This document shows, in pieces, positions 27,999-36,913 of a stretch of DNA of 64,000 nt. The position numbers and the translations under genes are program-made. This DNA comes from Alphaproteobacteria bacterium. Lineage in GTDB: Bacteria > Pseudomonadota > Alphaproteobacteria > Sphingomonadales > Sphingomonadaceae. Each line of letters begins with the position of its first letter. Within the stretch, counting starts at the first letter, position 1. The notes under the pieces are model-generated. The model had not been told where the DNA came from and ran no database searches. It saw nothing but the letters and a program-made list of their open reading frames with translations. The DNA is taken from the NCBI GenBank assembly GCA_018970445.1, contig JAGWWF010000004.1, forward strand, positions 62,001 through 126,000. The letters are read 5' to 3'.

Positions 27999-28790
27999 AT
28001 GCCCATTCGCACCATCCTGGTTGACGACGAACCGCTGGCCATCCAGGGGCTGGAACTGCGCCTGGCCGCCTTTGCCGATATCGAGATCATCGAACGCTGC
28101 GCCAACGGCCGCGAAGCGATCAGGGCGGTGCGCGCCCACAAGCCCGATCTGGTGTTCCTGGATATCCAGATGCCGGGGTTCGACGGGTTTCAGGTGGTGG
28201 CCGGCCTGGCCGATATCGAACCGCCCCTGTTCGTGTTCGTCACCGCCTTCACCCAGCATGCCCTGAAGGCTTTTGAAGCCGAAGCCGTGGATTATCTGTT
28301 GAAACCGGTGGAGGAGGAGCGGCTGGCCGCCACCATCGAGCGGGTGCGCCAGCGCCTGGCCGAACGCCAGGGCGTGGCCGGGGCGGAACGGCTGAAGGAG
28401 ATATTGTCCGAAGTCGCGCCCGATGCCCTGCCCGACGATCTGGGCGATGCCGCCCAGGCCAGCCGCTATGAAAAGATCATCAACATCAAGGATCGCGGCC
28501 AGATCTTCCGGGTGGACGTGGACGACATCGAACGCATCGATGCCGCCGGCGATTACATGTGCATCTACACCATCGATCAGACGCTGGTGCTGCGCGAGAC
28601 GATGAAGGATCTGGAACGCCGGCTCGATCCGAAAAAATTCCAGCGCATCCACCGCTCCACCATCGTCAATCTGGACAATATCAAGAGCGTGAAGCCGCAC
28701 ACCAACGGCGAATGTTTCCTGGTGCTGGGTTCAGGCACCCAGGTGAAGGTCTCGCGCAGCTATCGCGACGTGGTGGCGCGCTTCCTATAG
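27999..28790 (+). CDS. LytTR-family response regulator
   Basis: A 263-residue two-domain regulator. The receiver has the acidic pair DDE at 9-11, phospho-acceptor Asp55 in LVFLDIQMPG, Thr in VTAFTQHAL and Lys in DYLLKPV. The C terminus is a LytTR DNA-binding domain (IERIDAAGDYMCIYT, FQRIHRSTIVNLDNIKSV, SRSYRDVVARFL). It is paired with the kinase gene ahead of it. LytTR proteins bind imperfect direct repeats, none of which I could assign here. Confidence 0.94.
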   Translation: MPIRTILVDDEPLAIQGLELRLAAFADIEIIERCANGREAIRAVRAHKPDLVFLDIQMPGFDGFQVVAGLADIEPPLFVFVTAFTQHALKAFEAEAVDYLLKPVEEERLAATIERVRQRLAERQGVAGAERLKEILSEVAPDALPDDLGDAAQASRYEKIINIKDRGQIFRVDVDDIERIDAAGDYMCIYTIDQTLVLRETMKDLERRLDPKKFQRIHRSTIVNLDNIKSVKPHTNGECFLVLGSGTQVKVSRSYRDVVARFL

Positions 28791-29927
28791 GCCCATCCGC
28801 CCCAGCCAGCCCGTCACGATCCCGGCGGCCTGGTTCAGATGATCGGGCTGGAACGCATAATAATGGGTCGCCCCCTTCACCTCGTGCCGTTCGCGCGATG
28901 CGGCACCCGCCACGCAGTCGAACAGGCGCTGCGTGTGGCTGGGGGTGCAGGCATCATCGGCGCTGTTGCCCACCACCAGCACCGGCACGCGGATGCGCGG
29001 GCCGGCCTTCAGCGAACAGGCGTTTGATATCAGGCTCCACTGCGACAGCCAGGATCGCAGCGTGGTGAAGCGGCCCAGCCCGCCCGGGCTGTCGTTGATC
29101 AGGCGCGGATCGCCCAGATAGCAGCGGCCGGGCGCCCGATCATTGGCATCCACCGCCGGATCGAGCCAGCACGGCGCCGCCATCGTGCCATGCACGATGA
29201 AGGCGCGTTCGGCATGCGGGCCTTCGCGGGCCGTCAGTTCGGCCAGCTGCGCCTGTGCCCAGGCGGTGATGCGGTTTGATCGCGCCACCTGGCGCGCGGC
29301 ATATTCGGCCAGGAAATCGGCGCTGTAGGGCGGCTGCGGGCAGGCCGGATCATAGAGATTCCACTTGGGATCGCGCACCGGACCGGCTTCGTCCACCACC
29401 GAGGCATCCAGCCATTCGGTGAGCGTTTGGCTGCGGGAGACATGGGCTGCCAGCAGCATGATGCCATCGACCGGCGGCAGTTTCGCTTGCGCCAGCGCGA
29501 ACGCCTCGCCGGCCGGCGTGTGCGTCACCTGGGGATCGGTCGCTTCGGCCTGATAGAAGAGCGCCAGGCTGCCGCCGCCGGACCAGCCGGCCAGCACCAC
29601 GCGGGCATAGCCCAGCACCTCGCGGGCGTGCGCCACCCAGCGCCCCAGATCGACCGCGACCTTTTCCATGATCAGCGCCGAATCATTGTTCGGGTATCGC
29701 GACACGGCGGTGAGCACATGCACGCCCGCCTGCGCCAGCGCGCCGGGCAGCGGCAGATAATGCATGATGCCCATCGGGTGCATGAAGATGACGATGGTAT
29801 CCGATGGCGTGTCGGGCAACAGGTGATGCGCCTGCAGCGCCACCACGCCGTCGATGCCGCCATAGGTGTCGCGCAGGCCCACCGCCTCGCGAAAGGCGAT
29901 CAGCAGCGGCAGACGCTGATAGCTCAC
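28785..29927 (-). CDS. Alpha/beta hydrolase
   Basis: A 380-residue alpha/beta hydrolase. The nucleophile elbow is GWSGG with Ser116 (RVVLAGWSGGGSLALFYQ); a candidate acid is in VVGNSADDACTPSH and the His in KGATHYYAF. A HPMG motif in VIFMHPMGIMHYLPL may form the oxyanion hole. The GTG at 29927 shares GTGA with the VOC gene stop, giving coupling; a further upstream start at 29948 would run into that gene. The pairing with a VOC dioxygenase-like protein suggests an aromatic-ring or related catabolic step, but the substrate is not shown. Its 3' end overlaps the regulator gene by 6 nt. Confidence 0.82.
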   Translation of the reverse strand: MSYQRLPLLIAFREAVGLRDTYGGIDGVVALQAHHLLPDTPSDTIVIFMHPMGIMHYLPLPGALAQAGVHVLTAVSRYPNNDSALIMEKVAVDLGRWVAHAREVLGYARVVLAGWSGGGSLALFYQAEATDPQVTHTPAGEAFALAQAKLPPVDGIMLLAAHVSRSQTLTEWLDASVVDEAGPVRDPKWNLYDPACPQPPYSADFLAEYAARQVARSNRITAWAQAQLAELTAREGPHAERAFIVHGTMAAPCWLDPAVDANDRAPGRCYLGDPRLINDSPGGLGRFTTLRSWLSQWSLISNACSLKAGPRIRVPVLVVGNSADDACTPSHTQRLFDCVAGAASRERHEVKGATHYYAFQPDHLNQAAGIVTGWLGRMGL

Positions 29928-30451
29928 GCCGCCCGGCCTTCGGCCCACGCCGCCGCCTTGCGCGCCGTCCAGGCGGCAATCACGGCATGGGCGGTCCTGG
30001 CTTCTTCGGCCAGGATCGCATCATGGGTCGCCACCCGCGCGGTGATTTCCAGCGGGATGCCGTTGGGATCGGCGAAATACACCGATTTCACGAACCCATG
30101 GTCGATCGGCCCGAAACAGGGCACCCCGCCGGCATTCAGCCGGTCGCGCCAGGCCAGCAGCGTCGCCTCATCCTCCGCCTCGAAGGCGACATGGCGATCA
30201 AAGCCGTGCACCAGCGCGAAATCCCCCTCCTTCACCGTGTTCGGCGCATCGAAAAAGGCGATGAAGCGGCCATCGCCCATGCGGAAGAACAGATGCACGA
30301 ACGGATTGGGCAGGCCCGATCCCGGCTCCTTCTCCTCCTGCACCACGGCGGCCAGCGGCAGGCCCAGCACATCTTCATAAAAGGCCCGCGTTTCCTCGGC
30401 ATCGCGGCAGCGAAAGGCGCTGTGGTGAATGCCGGTCAGGGGTGTCGTCAT
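29924..30451 (-). CDS. VOC (glyoxalase/extradiol dioxygenase superfamily) protein
   Basis: A 175-residue VOC-fold protein. The two beta-alpha-beta-beta-beta modules are visible: TGIHHSAFRCRDAEETRAFYEDVLGL with a metal-ligand His, FDRHVAFEAEDEATLLAWRDRL with a second His, and SVYFADPNGIPLEITARV with the Glu ligand. It may be a metal-dependent lyase, dioxygenase or resistance-type protein. GGGAGGAAAC lies ahead of the ATG at 30451. The coupled downstream gene encodes a hydrolase. A C-terminal helical tail of about 40 residues is unusual for single VOC proteins. Confidence 0.85.
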   Translation of the reverse strand: MTTPLTGIHHSAFRCRDAEETRAFYEDVLGLPLAAVVQEEKEPGSGLPNPFVHLFFRMGDGRFIAFFDAPNTVKEGDFALVHGFDRHVAFEAEDEATLLAWRDRLNAGGVPCFGPIDHGFVKSVYFADPNGIPLEITARVATHDAILAEEARTAHAVIAAWTARKAAAWAEGRAA

Positions 30452-30514
30452 GGCAGTTTCCTCCCGCCGCCAGATTGCCACGCCGACAGAAGCTGCGAAA
30501 GCCTGCGCGAAGGA

Positions 30515-31249
30515 TCAGGCCTTCACCGCAGCCAGGAAATAATTCACCGCCACATCCCGGTTGATCACAAAGCCGCTGCCCGGCCGCCACGACAGGCCGG
30601 CCGGCTCGCCCGGCACCAGCCCGGCGGCGGTCAGCGCCTCGGCCAGTTCGGCGGGGGTGAAGAACCGGCTCCAGTCGTGGGCGCCCTTGGGGATGGTGCG
30701 GGTGATGTGTTCGGCGCCGGCAATCACCACCGCCCAGCTGGCGGGTGTGCGGTTCGGCGTGGAAAACACTGCCAGCCCGCCGGGTTTCAGCAGGCTGGCC
30801 AGCGCGGCGAAAAAGGCATCGCGCCCGGCCACATGTTCCACCACCTCAAGACAGGTGATCAGATCGAACCGGGCGCCCGTCGCGGCCAGCTCTTCCACCG
30901 CGATGCACTGATAATCGATGGCCAGCCCGCCGGCCGTGGCATGGTCGCGCGCCACGGCGATGTTCTCTGGCGCGGCATCGATGGCGCTGGTGTGCGCCCC
31001 CATGCGGGCCAACGGTTCCGCCATCAGCCCGGCGCCGCAGCCAACGTCCAGCGCGGCCAGACCGGCCAGCGGCCGGCGGCTCCTGGCGTCCAGCCCGAAA
31101 TGCGCCAGCGCCAGCTCACGGATATGCGCCACCCGCACCGGGGTGATGCGGTGCAGCATGGCCGATGTGCCCCTGGGGTTCCACCAATCGGCGGCCAGCC
31201 GGCCAAAGAAGGCGGCTTCATCCGGGTTGATGCTGGCGGGCTGCGACAT
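30515..31249 (-). CDS. ubiG: Ubiquinone biosynthesis O-methyltransferase UbiG
   Basis: A 244-residue SAM-dependent methyltransferase. UbiG features: SINPDEAAFFGRLAADWWNP at the N terminus, LDVGCGAGLMAEPLA (motif I, 67-81), the VEHV in CLEVVEHVAGRDAF, and KGAHDWSRFFTPAEL. It performs both O-methylations in ubiquinone synthesis. It diverges from lysC, which is the usual arrangement in alphaproteobacteria; the 104 bp between the starts should hold both promoters. Confidence 0.95.
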   Translation of the reverse strand: MSQPASINPDEAAFFGRLAADWWNPRGTSAMLHRITPVRVAHIRELALAHFGLDARSRRPLAGLAALDVGCGAGLMAEPLARMGAHTSAIDAAPENIAVARDHATAGGLAIDYQCIAVEELAATGARFDLITCLEVVEHVAGRDAFFAALASLLKPGGLAVFSTPNRTPASWAVVIAGAEHITRTIPKGAHDWSRFFTPAELAEALTAAGLVPGEPAGLSWRPGSGFVINRDVAVNYFLAAVKA

Positions 31250-31353
31250 GGGGCTGAATCCGGCAGATTGTGGGCTTTCTTGCCAATGCCCCTCCACGTT
31301 CCTATCAGGCAAGTGCAATAGTGTAGCAGGCTTGTTGAAGGAAATTGCCGGCC

Positions 31354-32598
31354 ATGGCCCGGATCGTGATGAAATTCGGTGGCACCTCGATGGCGGGGAC
31401 AGAGCGGATCCGCAATGTCGCCGCCCGGGTGAAGCGCGCGGTGGACGCCGGCAACCAGGTGGCGGTGGTGGTATCGGCCATGGCCGGGGAGACGGACCGG
31501 CTGGTCGGCTATTGCCGCGAAGCCTCGCCGCTGGCCGATCCGGCCGAATATGATGCGGTGGTGGCAGCAGGCGAACAGATCACGGCGGGCCTGCTGGCCA
31601 TCACCCTGCAATCGCTGGGCGTCAACGCGCGCAGCTGGCTGGGCTGGCAATTGCCGATCCGCACCAGCAGCGCCCACAGCGTCGCCCGGATCGAGGATAT
31701 CGGCACCGATGCCATCATCGCCAGCATGCAGGCCGGCGCGGTGGCGGTGGTGCCCGGTTTTCAGGGCATCAGCGGCGACGGCCGGGTGACCACCCTGGGC
31801 CGCGGCGGATCGGACACATCAGCGGTGGCGCTGGCTGCCGCGGTCAAGGCGGATCGCTGCGATATCTACACCGATGTGGATGGGGTATATACCACCGATC
31901 CGCGCATCGTGCCGCGCGCGCGCAAGCTGATGAAGATCACCTATGAAGAAATGCTGGAACTGGCCAGCGTGGGCGCCAAGGTGTTGCAAACCCGGTCAGT
32001 CGAACTGGCCATGAAGGAAAAGGTGGTGGTGCAGGTGCTGTCGAGCTTCTCCGACGCGCCCGGCACGCTGGTGGTGGACGAGGATGACGAGATGGAACGC
32101 GAATTGATCGCCGGCGTGGTGGCCGACCGGGGCGAAGCCAAGGTGACCCTGGTGGGCGTCGCCGATCGGCCCGGCGTGGTGGCCAGCATCTTTGGCCCGC
32201 TGGCCGATGCCAATGTGAATGTGGACATGATCGTGCAGAACATCGCCAAGGACGAAGGCCGCACCGATGTGACCTTCACCGTGCCGCGCGCGCAATTGCC
32301 GGCCAGCACCGATGTGCTGGAAAAGGCCCGCGAGACAATCGGCTTCCAGAGCCTGATCGCCGATGATGATGTCGCCAAGATCAGCGTTGTCGGCGTGGGC
32401 ATGAAGAGCCATGCCGGGGTGGCCGCCACCATGTTCCGCGCGCTGGCCAGCCGCGGCATCAACATCCAGGCCATCACCACGTCGGAAATCAAGGTGAGCG
32501 TGCTGATCCCCAAGGATTATGTCGAACTGGCGGTGCGCGTGCTGCACACCGCCTATGGCCTGGACGGGCCAGCGCCCGCCGATGAGGATGCGGCATGA
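31354..32598 (+). CDS. lysC: Aspartate kinase
   Basis: A 414-residue aspartokinase for the lysine, threonine, methionine and diaminopimelate branch. N-terminal kinase signature VMKFGGTSMAG, TLGRGGSDTSAVALAAA and YTDVDGVYTTDPR; the C terminus has two ACT domains (TLVGVADRPGVVASIF and VGVGMKSHAGVAATMFRALA) for feedback control. The ATG at 31354 follows GAAGGAAA. An internal in-frame ATG at 32092 with its own ribosome site is described separately. The last 4 nt overlap the next gene (ATGA). It feeds the DAP needed by MurE in the dcw cluster. Confidence 0.97.
   Translation: MARIVMKFGGTSMAGTERIRNVAARVKRAVDAGNQVAVVVSAMAGETDRLVGYCREASPLADPAEYDAVVAAGEQITAGLLAITLQSLGVNARSWLGWQLPIRTSSAHSVARIEDIGTDAIIASMQAGAVAVVPGFQGISGDGRVTTLGRGGSDTSAVALAAAVKADRCDIYTDVDGVYTTDPRIVPRARKLMKITYEEMLELASVGAKVLQTRSVELAMKEKVVVQVLSSFSDAPGTLVVDEDDEMERELIAGVVADRGEAKVTLVGVADRPGVVASIFGPLADANVNVDMIVQNIAKDEGRTDVTFTVPRAQLPASTDVLEKARETIGFQSLIADDDVAKISVVGVGMKSHAGVAATMFRALASRGINIQAITTSEIKVSVLIPKDYVELAVRVLHTAYGLDGPAPADEDAA
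32092..32598 (+). other. Possible internal start giving the aspartokinase beta subunit
   Basis: Codon 247 of lysC is an ATG at 32092, preceded by GACGAGGATGACGAG, where GAGGA lies 7 nt upstream. Translation from here would give a 168-residue protein containing only the two ACT domains. Alpha2-beta2 aspartokinases of Bacillus and Corynebacterium make such a beta subunit from an in-frame internal start at nearly the same place. Its use here is inference. Confidence 0.45.
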
Positions 32599-33623
32599 AC
32601 GCCACCCCCCATCTCGACGCCGCCTCGGCGCGCGGCCGTGAATTCCTGGGCACCCGCCATGCCATCATGGCCGGCGCCATGACCTGGGTGTCGGAACGCC
32701 ATCTCGTATCGGCCATTTCCAACGCCGGCGGCTTTGGCGTGCTGGCCTGTGGCGGCATGCCGCCGGCCCTGCTGGCGGCCGAAATCGCCGCCACCCGCGC
32801 CCTCACGCAACAGCCGTTCGGCGTCAACCTGATCACCCTGCACCCGCAGCTGGATGAACTGATCGCGGTGTGCGCAGCAGCAGGCGTGAGCCATGTCGTG
32901 CTGGCCGGCGGCCTGCCTTCGGGCGCGGCCATTGCCGCCATCAAGGATTTCGGCGCCAAACTCATGTGCTTTGCCCCCACCGCCGCGCTGGCGAAAAAGC
33001 TGGTGCGGTCGGGCGTCGATGCCATCGTGATCGAAGGCTCCGAAGCCGGCGGCCATATCGGGCCGGTGTCCCTCACCGTGCTGGCGCAGGAAATCCTGCC
33101 GGTGATCCGCGATGTGCCGGTGTTCGTGGCCGGCGGCATCGGCCGCGGCAATGCCATCGCCGCCTTTCTGGACATGGGGGCATCGGGCGTGCAGCTGGGC
33201 ACCCGCTTTGCCGCCGCCAGCGAAAGCACGGCGCATGAAAAATTCAAGGCGGCCTTCATCCGGGCCAGCGCCCGCGACGCCCTGTCCAGCGTGCAGGTCG
33301 ATCCGCGCCTGCCGGTGATTCCGGTGCGCGCCCTGAAGAACGCCGGCAGCGACGCCTTCAACCAGCGCCAGCGCGAGGTGGCCGCCGCGGTAGACCGGGG
33401 CGAGATGGATCTGGCCGCCGGCCAGCTGGCCATCGAACATTATTGGGCCGGGGCCCTGCGCCGCGCCGTGGTGGATGGCGATGTGGACACCGGCAGCCTG
33501 ATGGCCGGGCAATCGGTGGGCATGGTGACAAAGGTGCAGCCGGTGGCCGAGATCATCGCCGAACTGGTGGCCGAAGCCGAAGCGGCCCTGAGCCGGCCGC
33601 AACCGCGGGAGGCCGCCGCCTGA
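32595..33623 (+). CDS. Nitronate monooxygenase-family FMN enzyme
   Basis: A 342-residue TIM-barrel flavoprotein of the 2-nitropropane dioxygenase/NMO family. Seen: RHAIMAGAMTWVSERHLVSA, NAGGFGVLACGGM, the FMN-phosphate region IVIEGSEAGGHIGPVS and VFVAGGIGRGNAIAAFLDMG followed by GVQLGTRF. The EAGGHIG block holds the catalytic-type His. Family members oxidise alkyl nitronates, while FabK-type relatives are enoyl-ACP reductases; sequence alone does not decide. Translationally coupled to lysC (ATGA) and to ptsP (TGATG). Confidence 0.87.
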   Translation: MNATPHLDAASARGREFLGTRHAIMAGAMTWVSERHLVSAISNAGGFGVLACGGMPPALLAAEIAATRALTQQPFGVNLITLHPQLDELIAVCAAAGVSHVVLAGGLPSGAAIAAIKDFGAKLMCFAPTAALAKKLVRSGVDAIVIEGSEAGGHIGPVSLTVLAQEILPVIRDVPVFVAGGIGRGNAIAAFLDMGASGVQLGTRFAAASESTAHEKFKAAFIRASARDALSSVQVDPRLPVIPVRALKNAGSDAFNQRQREVAAAVDRGEMDLAAGQLAIEHYWAGALRRAVVDGDVDTGSLMAGQSVGMVTKVQPVAEIIAELVAEAEAALSRPQPREAAA

Positions 33624-35884
33624 TGCCGCCTGCCAGCGCCGCCCGCATCATCCTGCGCCGCCTGCACGACGTGATGGCGGCCCGCACGGCGGCGCAGGCC
33701 AAGCTGAACCAGGTGGTGCGCATCGTCGCGGCTGAACTGAACAGCGAGGTCGCCTCCATTTATCTGCTGCGCGATGGCGTGCTGGAACTGTTTGCCACCC
33801 AGGGGCTGGCGCAATCGGCGGTGCATGTCACGCGGCTTTCGATGGGCCAGGGCCTGGTGGGCACCATCGCGGCCACGCGGGAACCGCTCAGCCTGGCCGA
33901 AGCCAAGGCCCACCCCGATTTTGCCTATCGCCCCGAAACCGGGGAGGATGATTTCCACAGTTTCTGCGGCGTGCCGATCGTGCGGCGCGAAGCCGCCATC
34001 GGCGTGCTGGCGGTGCAGCACCGCGTGACCCGCGATTATGCCGAGGTGGAGATCGAGGCGCTGCAAACCGTCGCCATGGTCCTTTCCGAACTGATCCACG
34101 GCGCGGGCCTTGTGGATGATGCCCAGGCCGCACGGCTGCGCGCCGCCAATTCCGGGCCGATGCGCCTGAACGGCCTGAAGCTGGTGGACGGGCTGGCGCG
34201 CGGGGCGGCGGTGTTCCACCAGCCGCGCGTGGTGGTGGAACACACGGTCGCCGATGATGTCGATGCCGAACGCGCTCGCCTGGTCGAAGCCTTTCGCCGC
34301 ATGCGCGACCAGATCGAGCACATGATGGGCCAGGCCGAGTTCGTGGCCGGCACCGATCACCATGAAATCCTCGAAACCTACAAGATGTTCGCCTATGACG
34401 AAGGCTGGGCGCGCCGCATCAACGAAGCCATCGAAACCGGGCTGACCGCCGAAGCCGCGGTGGAACGGGTGCAATCGCGCAACCGCCTGCGCATGCGCAG
34501 CATCGATGATCCCTATCTGCGCGAACGGCTGACCGATCTGGATGATCTGTCCAACCGGCTGCTGCGCATCCTGTCGGGCCAGATCGACACCGCGGCCAAG
34601 CTGGGCCTGACGGGGGACACCATCCTGATCGCCCGCAATCTGGGCCCGGCCGAGCTGCTGGAATATGACAAGCGCCAGTTGAAGGGCGTGGTGCTGGAAG
34701 AAGGCAGCCTGACCGCGCATGTGATCATCGTGGCGCGCGCCATGGGCGTGCCGGTGCTGGGCCGGGTGGCCCAGCTGTTTGCCCAGGTGAATGATGGCGA
34801 CGAACTGATCGTCGATGCCGGCAACAATGCGCTGCTGGTGCGGCCCACGGCGGCCACGATCAAATCCTATCAGGCGATGCGGGCGCTGAAGGCGCGCCAG
34901 GCCGAAGAATGGGCCAAGGTGCGCGACCTGCCGGCGATTTCGCGCGATGGCCGCCAGATCAGCCTGTTCATGAACGCCGGCCTGGCCGAAGATGCCGCCG
35001 GCATCGCCCAGGCCGGCGCCGATGGCATCGGCCTGTTCCGCACCGAATTCCAGTTCCTCGTGTCGGCCACCCTGCCCCGCCGCGAACGCCAGCAGGCCCT
35101 GTACCAGACGGTGCTGGATGGGGCCGGCGACAAGCCGGTGGTGTTCCGCACCGTGGACATTGGCGGCGACAAGGCGGTGCCCTATCTGGAAGGCGCGCAG
35201 GAGGATGAAAATCCGGCGATGGGCTGGCGGGCGCTGCGCCTGGCGCTCGGCCGTTCCGGCCTGATGAAGGTGCAGGCCCGCGCCCTGCTGGAAGCCGCCG
35301 CCGGCCGCACCCTGGCCGTGATGTTCCCGATGATTTCCGAACCCTGGGAATTTGCCGAGGCGCGCGCCCTGATGGAGACCCAGAAGGAGCAATTGCTGGG
35401 CCGCAAGCGCCCGGTGCCGGCCGAAATCCTGTATGGCGCGATGATCGAGGTGCCGGCCCTGATCGAGCAGCTGGATGTGCTGCTGCCGATGACCGATTTC
35501 GTTTCCATCGGCACCAATGACCTGACGCAATTCCTGTTCGCGGCCGACCGCGCCAATCCGCGCCTGGCCGATCGCTATGACTGGCTGTCACCCGCCATCC
35601 TGCGCGTCATCCGGCGCGTGGTGTGTGCCGCTGCCCTGCACGATGTGCCCGTCACGGTGTGCGGCGAAATGGGCGGCCGCCCGCTGGAGGCGCTGGCGCT
35701 GATGGCGCTGGGGGTCGAGCGGCTGTCGATCACCCCGGCCGGCATTGGCCCGATCAAGGCGATGGTGCGCGCCGCCACGCTGGAGCCGCTGGCCGATGCC
35801 ATGCAGCACTGGCTGGCCAGCCCCGGTGTGAACATCCGCGCCGAACTGTCGAGCGCGGCCAAGCGGCAGGGGCTGTTGCTGTAG
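33623..35884 (+). CDS. ptsP: Phosphoenolpyruvate-protein phosphotransferase PtsP (EI-Ntr)
   Basis: A 753-residue nitrogen-PTS enzyme I. An N-terminal GAF domain (VASIYLLRDGVLELFAT ... FCGVPIVRREAAIGVLAV) is followed by the EI N-terminal domain with phospho-acceptor His366 in GSLTAHVIIVARAMGVP and the C-terminal PEP-binding barrel (GIGLFRTEFQFL, FRTVDIGGDKAVPYL, IGTNDLTQFLFAADR, VCGEMGGRP with the active Cys). It passes phosphate from PEP to NPr and EIIA-Ntr, linking nitrogen and potassium state to regulation. The start overlaps the preceding stop. A strong terminator follows. Confidence 0.95.
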   Translation: MPPASAARIILRRLHDVMAARTAAQAKLNQVVRIVAAELNSEVASIYLLRDGVLELFATQGLAQSAVHVTRLSMGQGLVGTIAATREPLSLAEAKAHPDFAYRPETGEDDFHSFCGVPIVRREAAIGVLAVQHRVTRDYAEVEIEALQTVAMVLSELIHGAGLVDDAQAARLRAANSGPMRLNGLKLVDGLARGAAVFHQPRVVVEHTVADDVDAERARLVEAFRRMRDQIEHMMGQAEFVAGTDHHEILETYKMFAYDEGWARRINEAIETGLTAEAAVERVQSRNRLRMRSIDDPYLRERLTDLDDLSNRLLRILSGQIDTAAKLGLTGDTILIARNLGPAELLEYDKRQLKGVVLEEGSLTAHVIIVARAMGVPVLGRVAQLFAQVNDGDELIVDAGNNALLVRPTAATIKSYQAMRALKARQAEEWAKVRDLPAISRDGRQISLFMNAGLAEDAAGIAQAGADGIGLFRTEFQFLVSATLPRRERQQALYQTVLDGAGDKPVVFRTVDIGGDKAVPYLEGAQEDENPAMGWRALRLALGRSGLMKVQARALLEAAAGRTLAVMFPMISEPWEFAEARALMETQKEQLLGRKRPVPAEILYGAMIEVPALIEQLDVLLPMTDFVSIGTNDLTQFLFAADRANPRLADRYDWLSPAILRVIRRVVCAAALHDVPVTVCGEMGGRPLEALALMALGVERLSITPAGIGPIKAMVRAATLEPLADAMQHWLASPGVNIRAELSSAAKRQGLLL

Positions 35885-35934
35885 GGCGGCTGGTGGACGA
35901 CCGGGCAGGCGCAAGCACACAGAGGAAAGAACAG

Positions 35935-35955
35935 CGGCGTGGCAAAGCCACGCCG
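35935..35955. other. 9-bp perfect hairpin after ptsP
   Basis: CGGCGTGGC and GCCACGCCG form a perfect stem around a 3-nt AAA loop. It lies 50 nt after the ptsP stop and 16 nt before the main terminator, so it may protect the 3' end or help pausing. Confidence 0.6.
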
Positions 35956-35970
35956 TCGGACGACACACGA

Positions 35971-35998
35971 AAAAGGCGGCCTGAGAGCCGCCTTTTTT
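35971..35998. terminator. Bidirectional intrinsic terminator between ptsP and the YciI gene
   Basis: GGCGGC (35975-35980) pairs with GCCGCC (35987-35992) around CTGAGA. The stem is flanked by AAAA on the left and TTTTTT on the right, so it has a U tract in both directions. It would end both the lysC-ptsP transcript and the convergent yciI-like transcript. Confidence 0.9.
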
Positions 35999-36050
35999 GG
36001 TCGCCGGCCGGCCGTGCGCGAGTCCGCGCGCGGCACGCGCGCTGGCCGCG

Positions 36051-36329
36051 CTACGGCAGCACCTTGTGCCAGTTGGTCACCGACCGGCTTTCGAACAGGC
36101 CGGCCAGATGATAGGGATCGGCATTGGCAAAGGCGATGGCGGCATCGCGATCATCAAATTCCATGATCAGCAAACTGCCCATGGCGCGGCCATCGGGGCG
36201 CAGCAGCGGCCCGGCCACCAGCACCTGCGGCTTGTGGGCATTGATATGGGCCAGATGCGCCGGCCGGGTTTCGGCGCGCAGGTCGGCCGAATCGGGCTTG
36301 TCGATGCAGTGGATGGCAAACCAGGGCAT
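36051..36329 (-). CDS. YciI-family protein
   Basis: A 92-residue protein of the YciI/YCII dimeric alpha-beta barrel family: [41 protein letters not shown] and [20 protein letters not shown]. The conserved His/Asp pair expected in the cleft is present (AHLAHI and DPYHLAG). Enzymatic role is not established for most members. The ATG at 36329 is the only one giving the family N terminus. It shares the terminator with ptsP. Confidence 0.85.
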   Translation of the reverse strand: MPWFAIHCIDKPDSADLRAETRPAHLAHINAHKPQVLVAGPLLRPDGRAMGSLLIMEFDDRDAAIAFANADPYHLAGLFESRSVTNWHKVLP

Positions 36330-36529
36330 GGCGATGTTCTGCACCGGCGGCGCGGGCGCGTCCAGCCCCCGCTGTGGCGGCTGCGGCAAATGCCGGGGCC
36401 ACCACGGCCACCGTGGTTGACGCCCGCGCCGCGCTGGGCTATGCGCCGCTCCCTGTTGCAAACCTGCCCGACCAGGGGCGGGTGCGCCTTCACAGATTCG
36501 ATTCACGATTTCGACCAAGGACGTCTGCC

Positions 36530-36817
36530 ATGTCGCGCGTTTGCGAACTGACCGCCAAGGGCCGCCAGATCGGCCACAACGTGTCCCACGCCAACAACAA
36601 GACCAAGCGCACCTTTCTGCCCAATCTGCAGACGGTGACGCTGATTTCCGATTCCCTGGGCCGCGGCGTGCGGTTGCGCGTGTCGATGAACGGCCTGCGT
36701 TCGGTGGAACATGTTGGCGGGCTGGACAACTGGCTGCTGAAGACCAGCGACACGCTGCTGTCTGACCGTTGCGTCAAGCTGAAGAAGGAAATCGCCAAGA
36801 AGCAGGCCGCCGCCTGA
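36530..36817 (+). CDS. rpmB: 50S ribosomal protein L28
   Basis: A 95-residue L28. Typical sequence [33 protein letters not shown] and [25 protein letters not shown] lies 10 nt before the ATG. Two GANTC (CcrM-type methylation) sites adjoin at 36495-36504 in the leader. It is single-gene, followed by a GC-rich hairpin. Confidence 0.97.
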   Translation: MSRVCELTAKGRQIGHNVSHANNKTKRTFLPNLQTVTLISDSLGRGVRLRVSMNGLRSVEHVGGLDNWLLKTSDTLLSDRCVKLKKEIAKKQAAA

Positions 36818-36849
36818 GGGCGGCACGCCGGTCTTTCTGGCGGATGCAG

Positions 36850-36879
36850 GCGGCCGGGGCCAGGCTCCGGCCGCTTTCG
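36850..36879 (+). terminator. Hairpin terminator after rpmB
   Basis: GCGGCCGG (36850-36857) pairs with CCGGCCGC (36867-36874) around a 9-nt loop, followed by TTTCG. The stem is strong while the T run is short, so it is a likely but not ideal intrinsic terminator. Confidence 0.65.
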
Positions 36880-36913
36880 TGCGTTTGCATGGCCGCCGCG
36901 CTATCGTGCCGCC

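Noticed and set aside
31250-31353. Lysine riboswitch or attenuator ahead of lysC
   Set aside because: The ubiG-lysC interval is only 104 bp, with no L-box fold, leader peptide or terminator/antiterminator pair that I can draw.
33440-35530. A 696-codon minus-strand frame opposite ptsP
   Set aside because: ptsP motifs are complete and the opposite frame shows only shadow composition.
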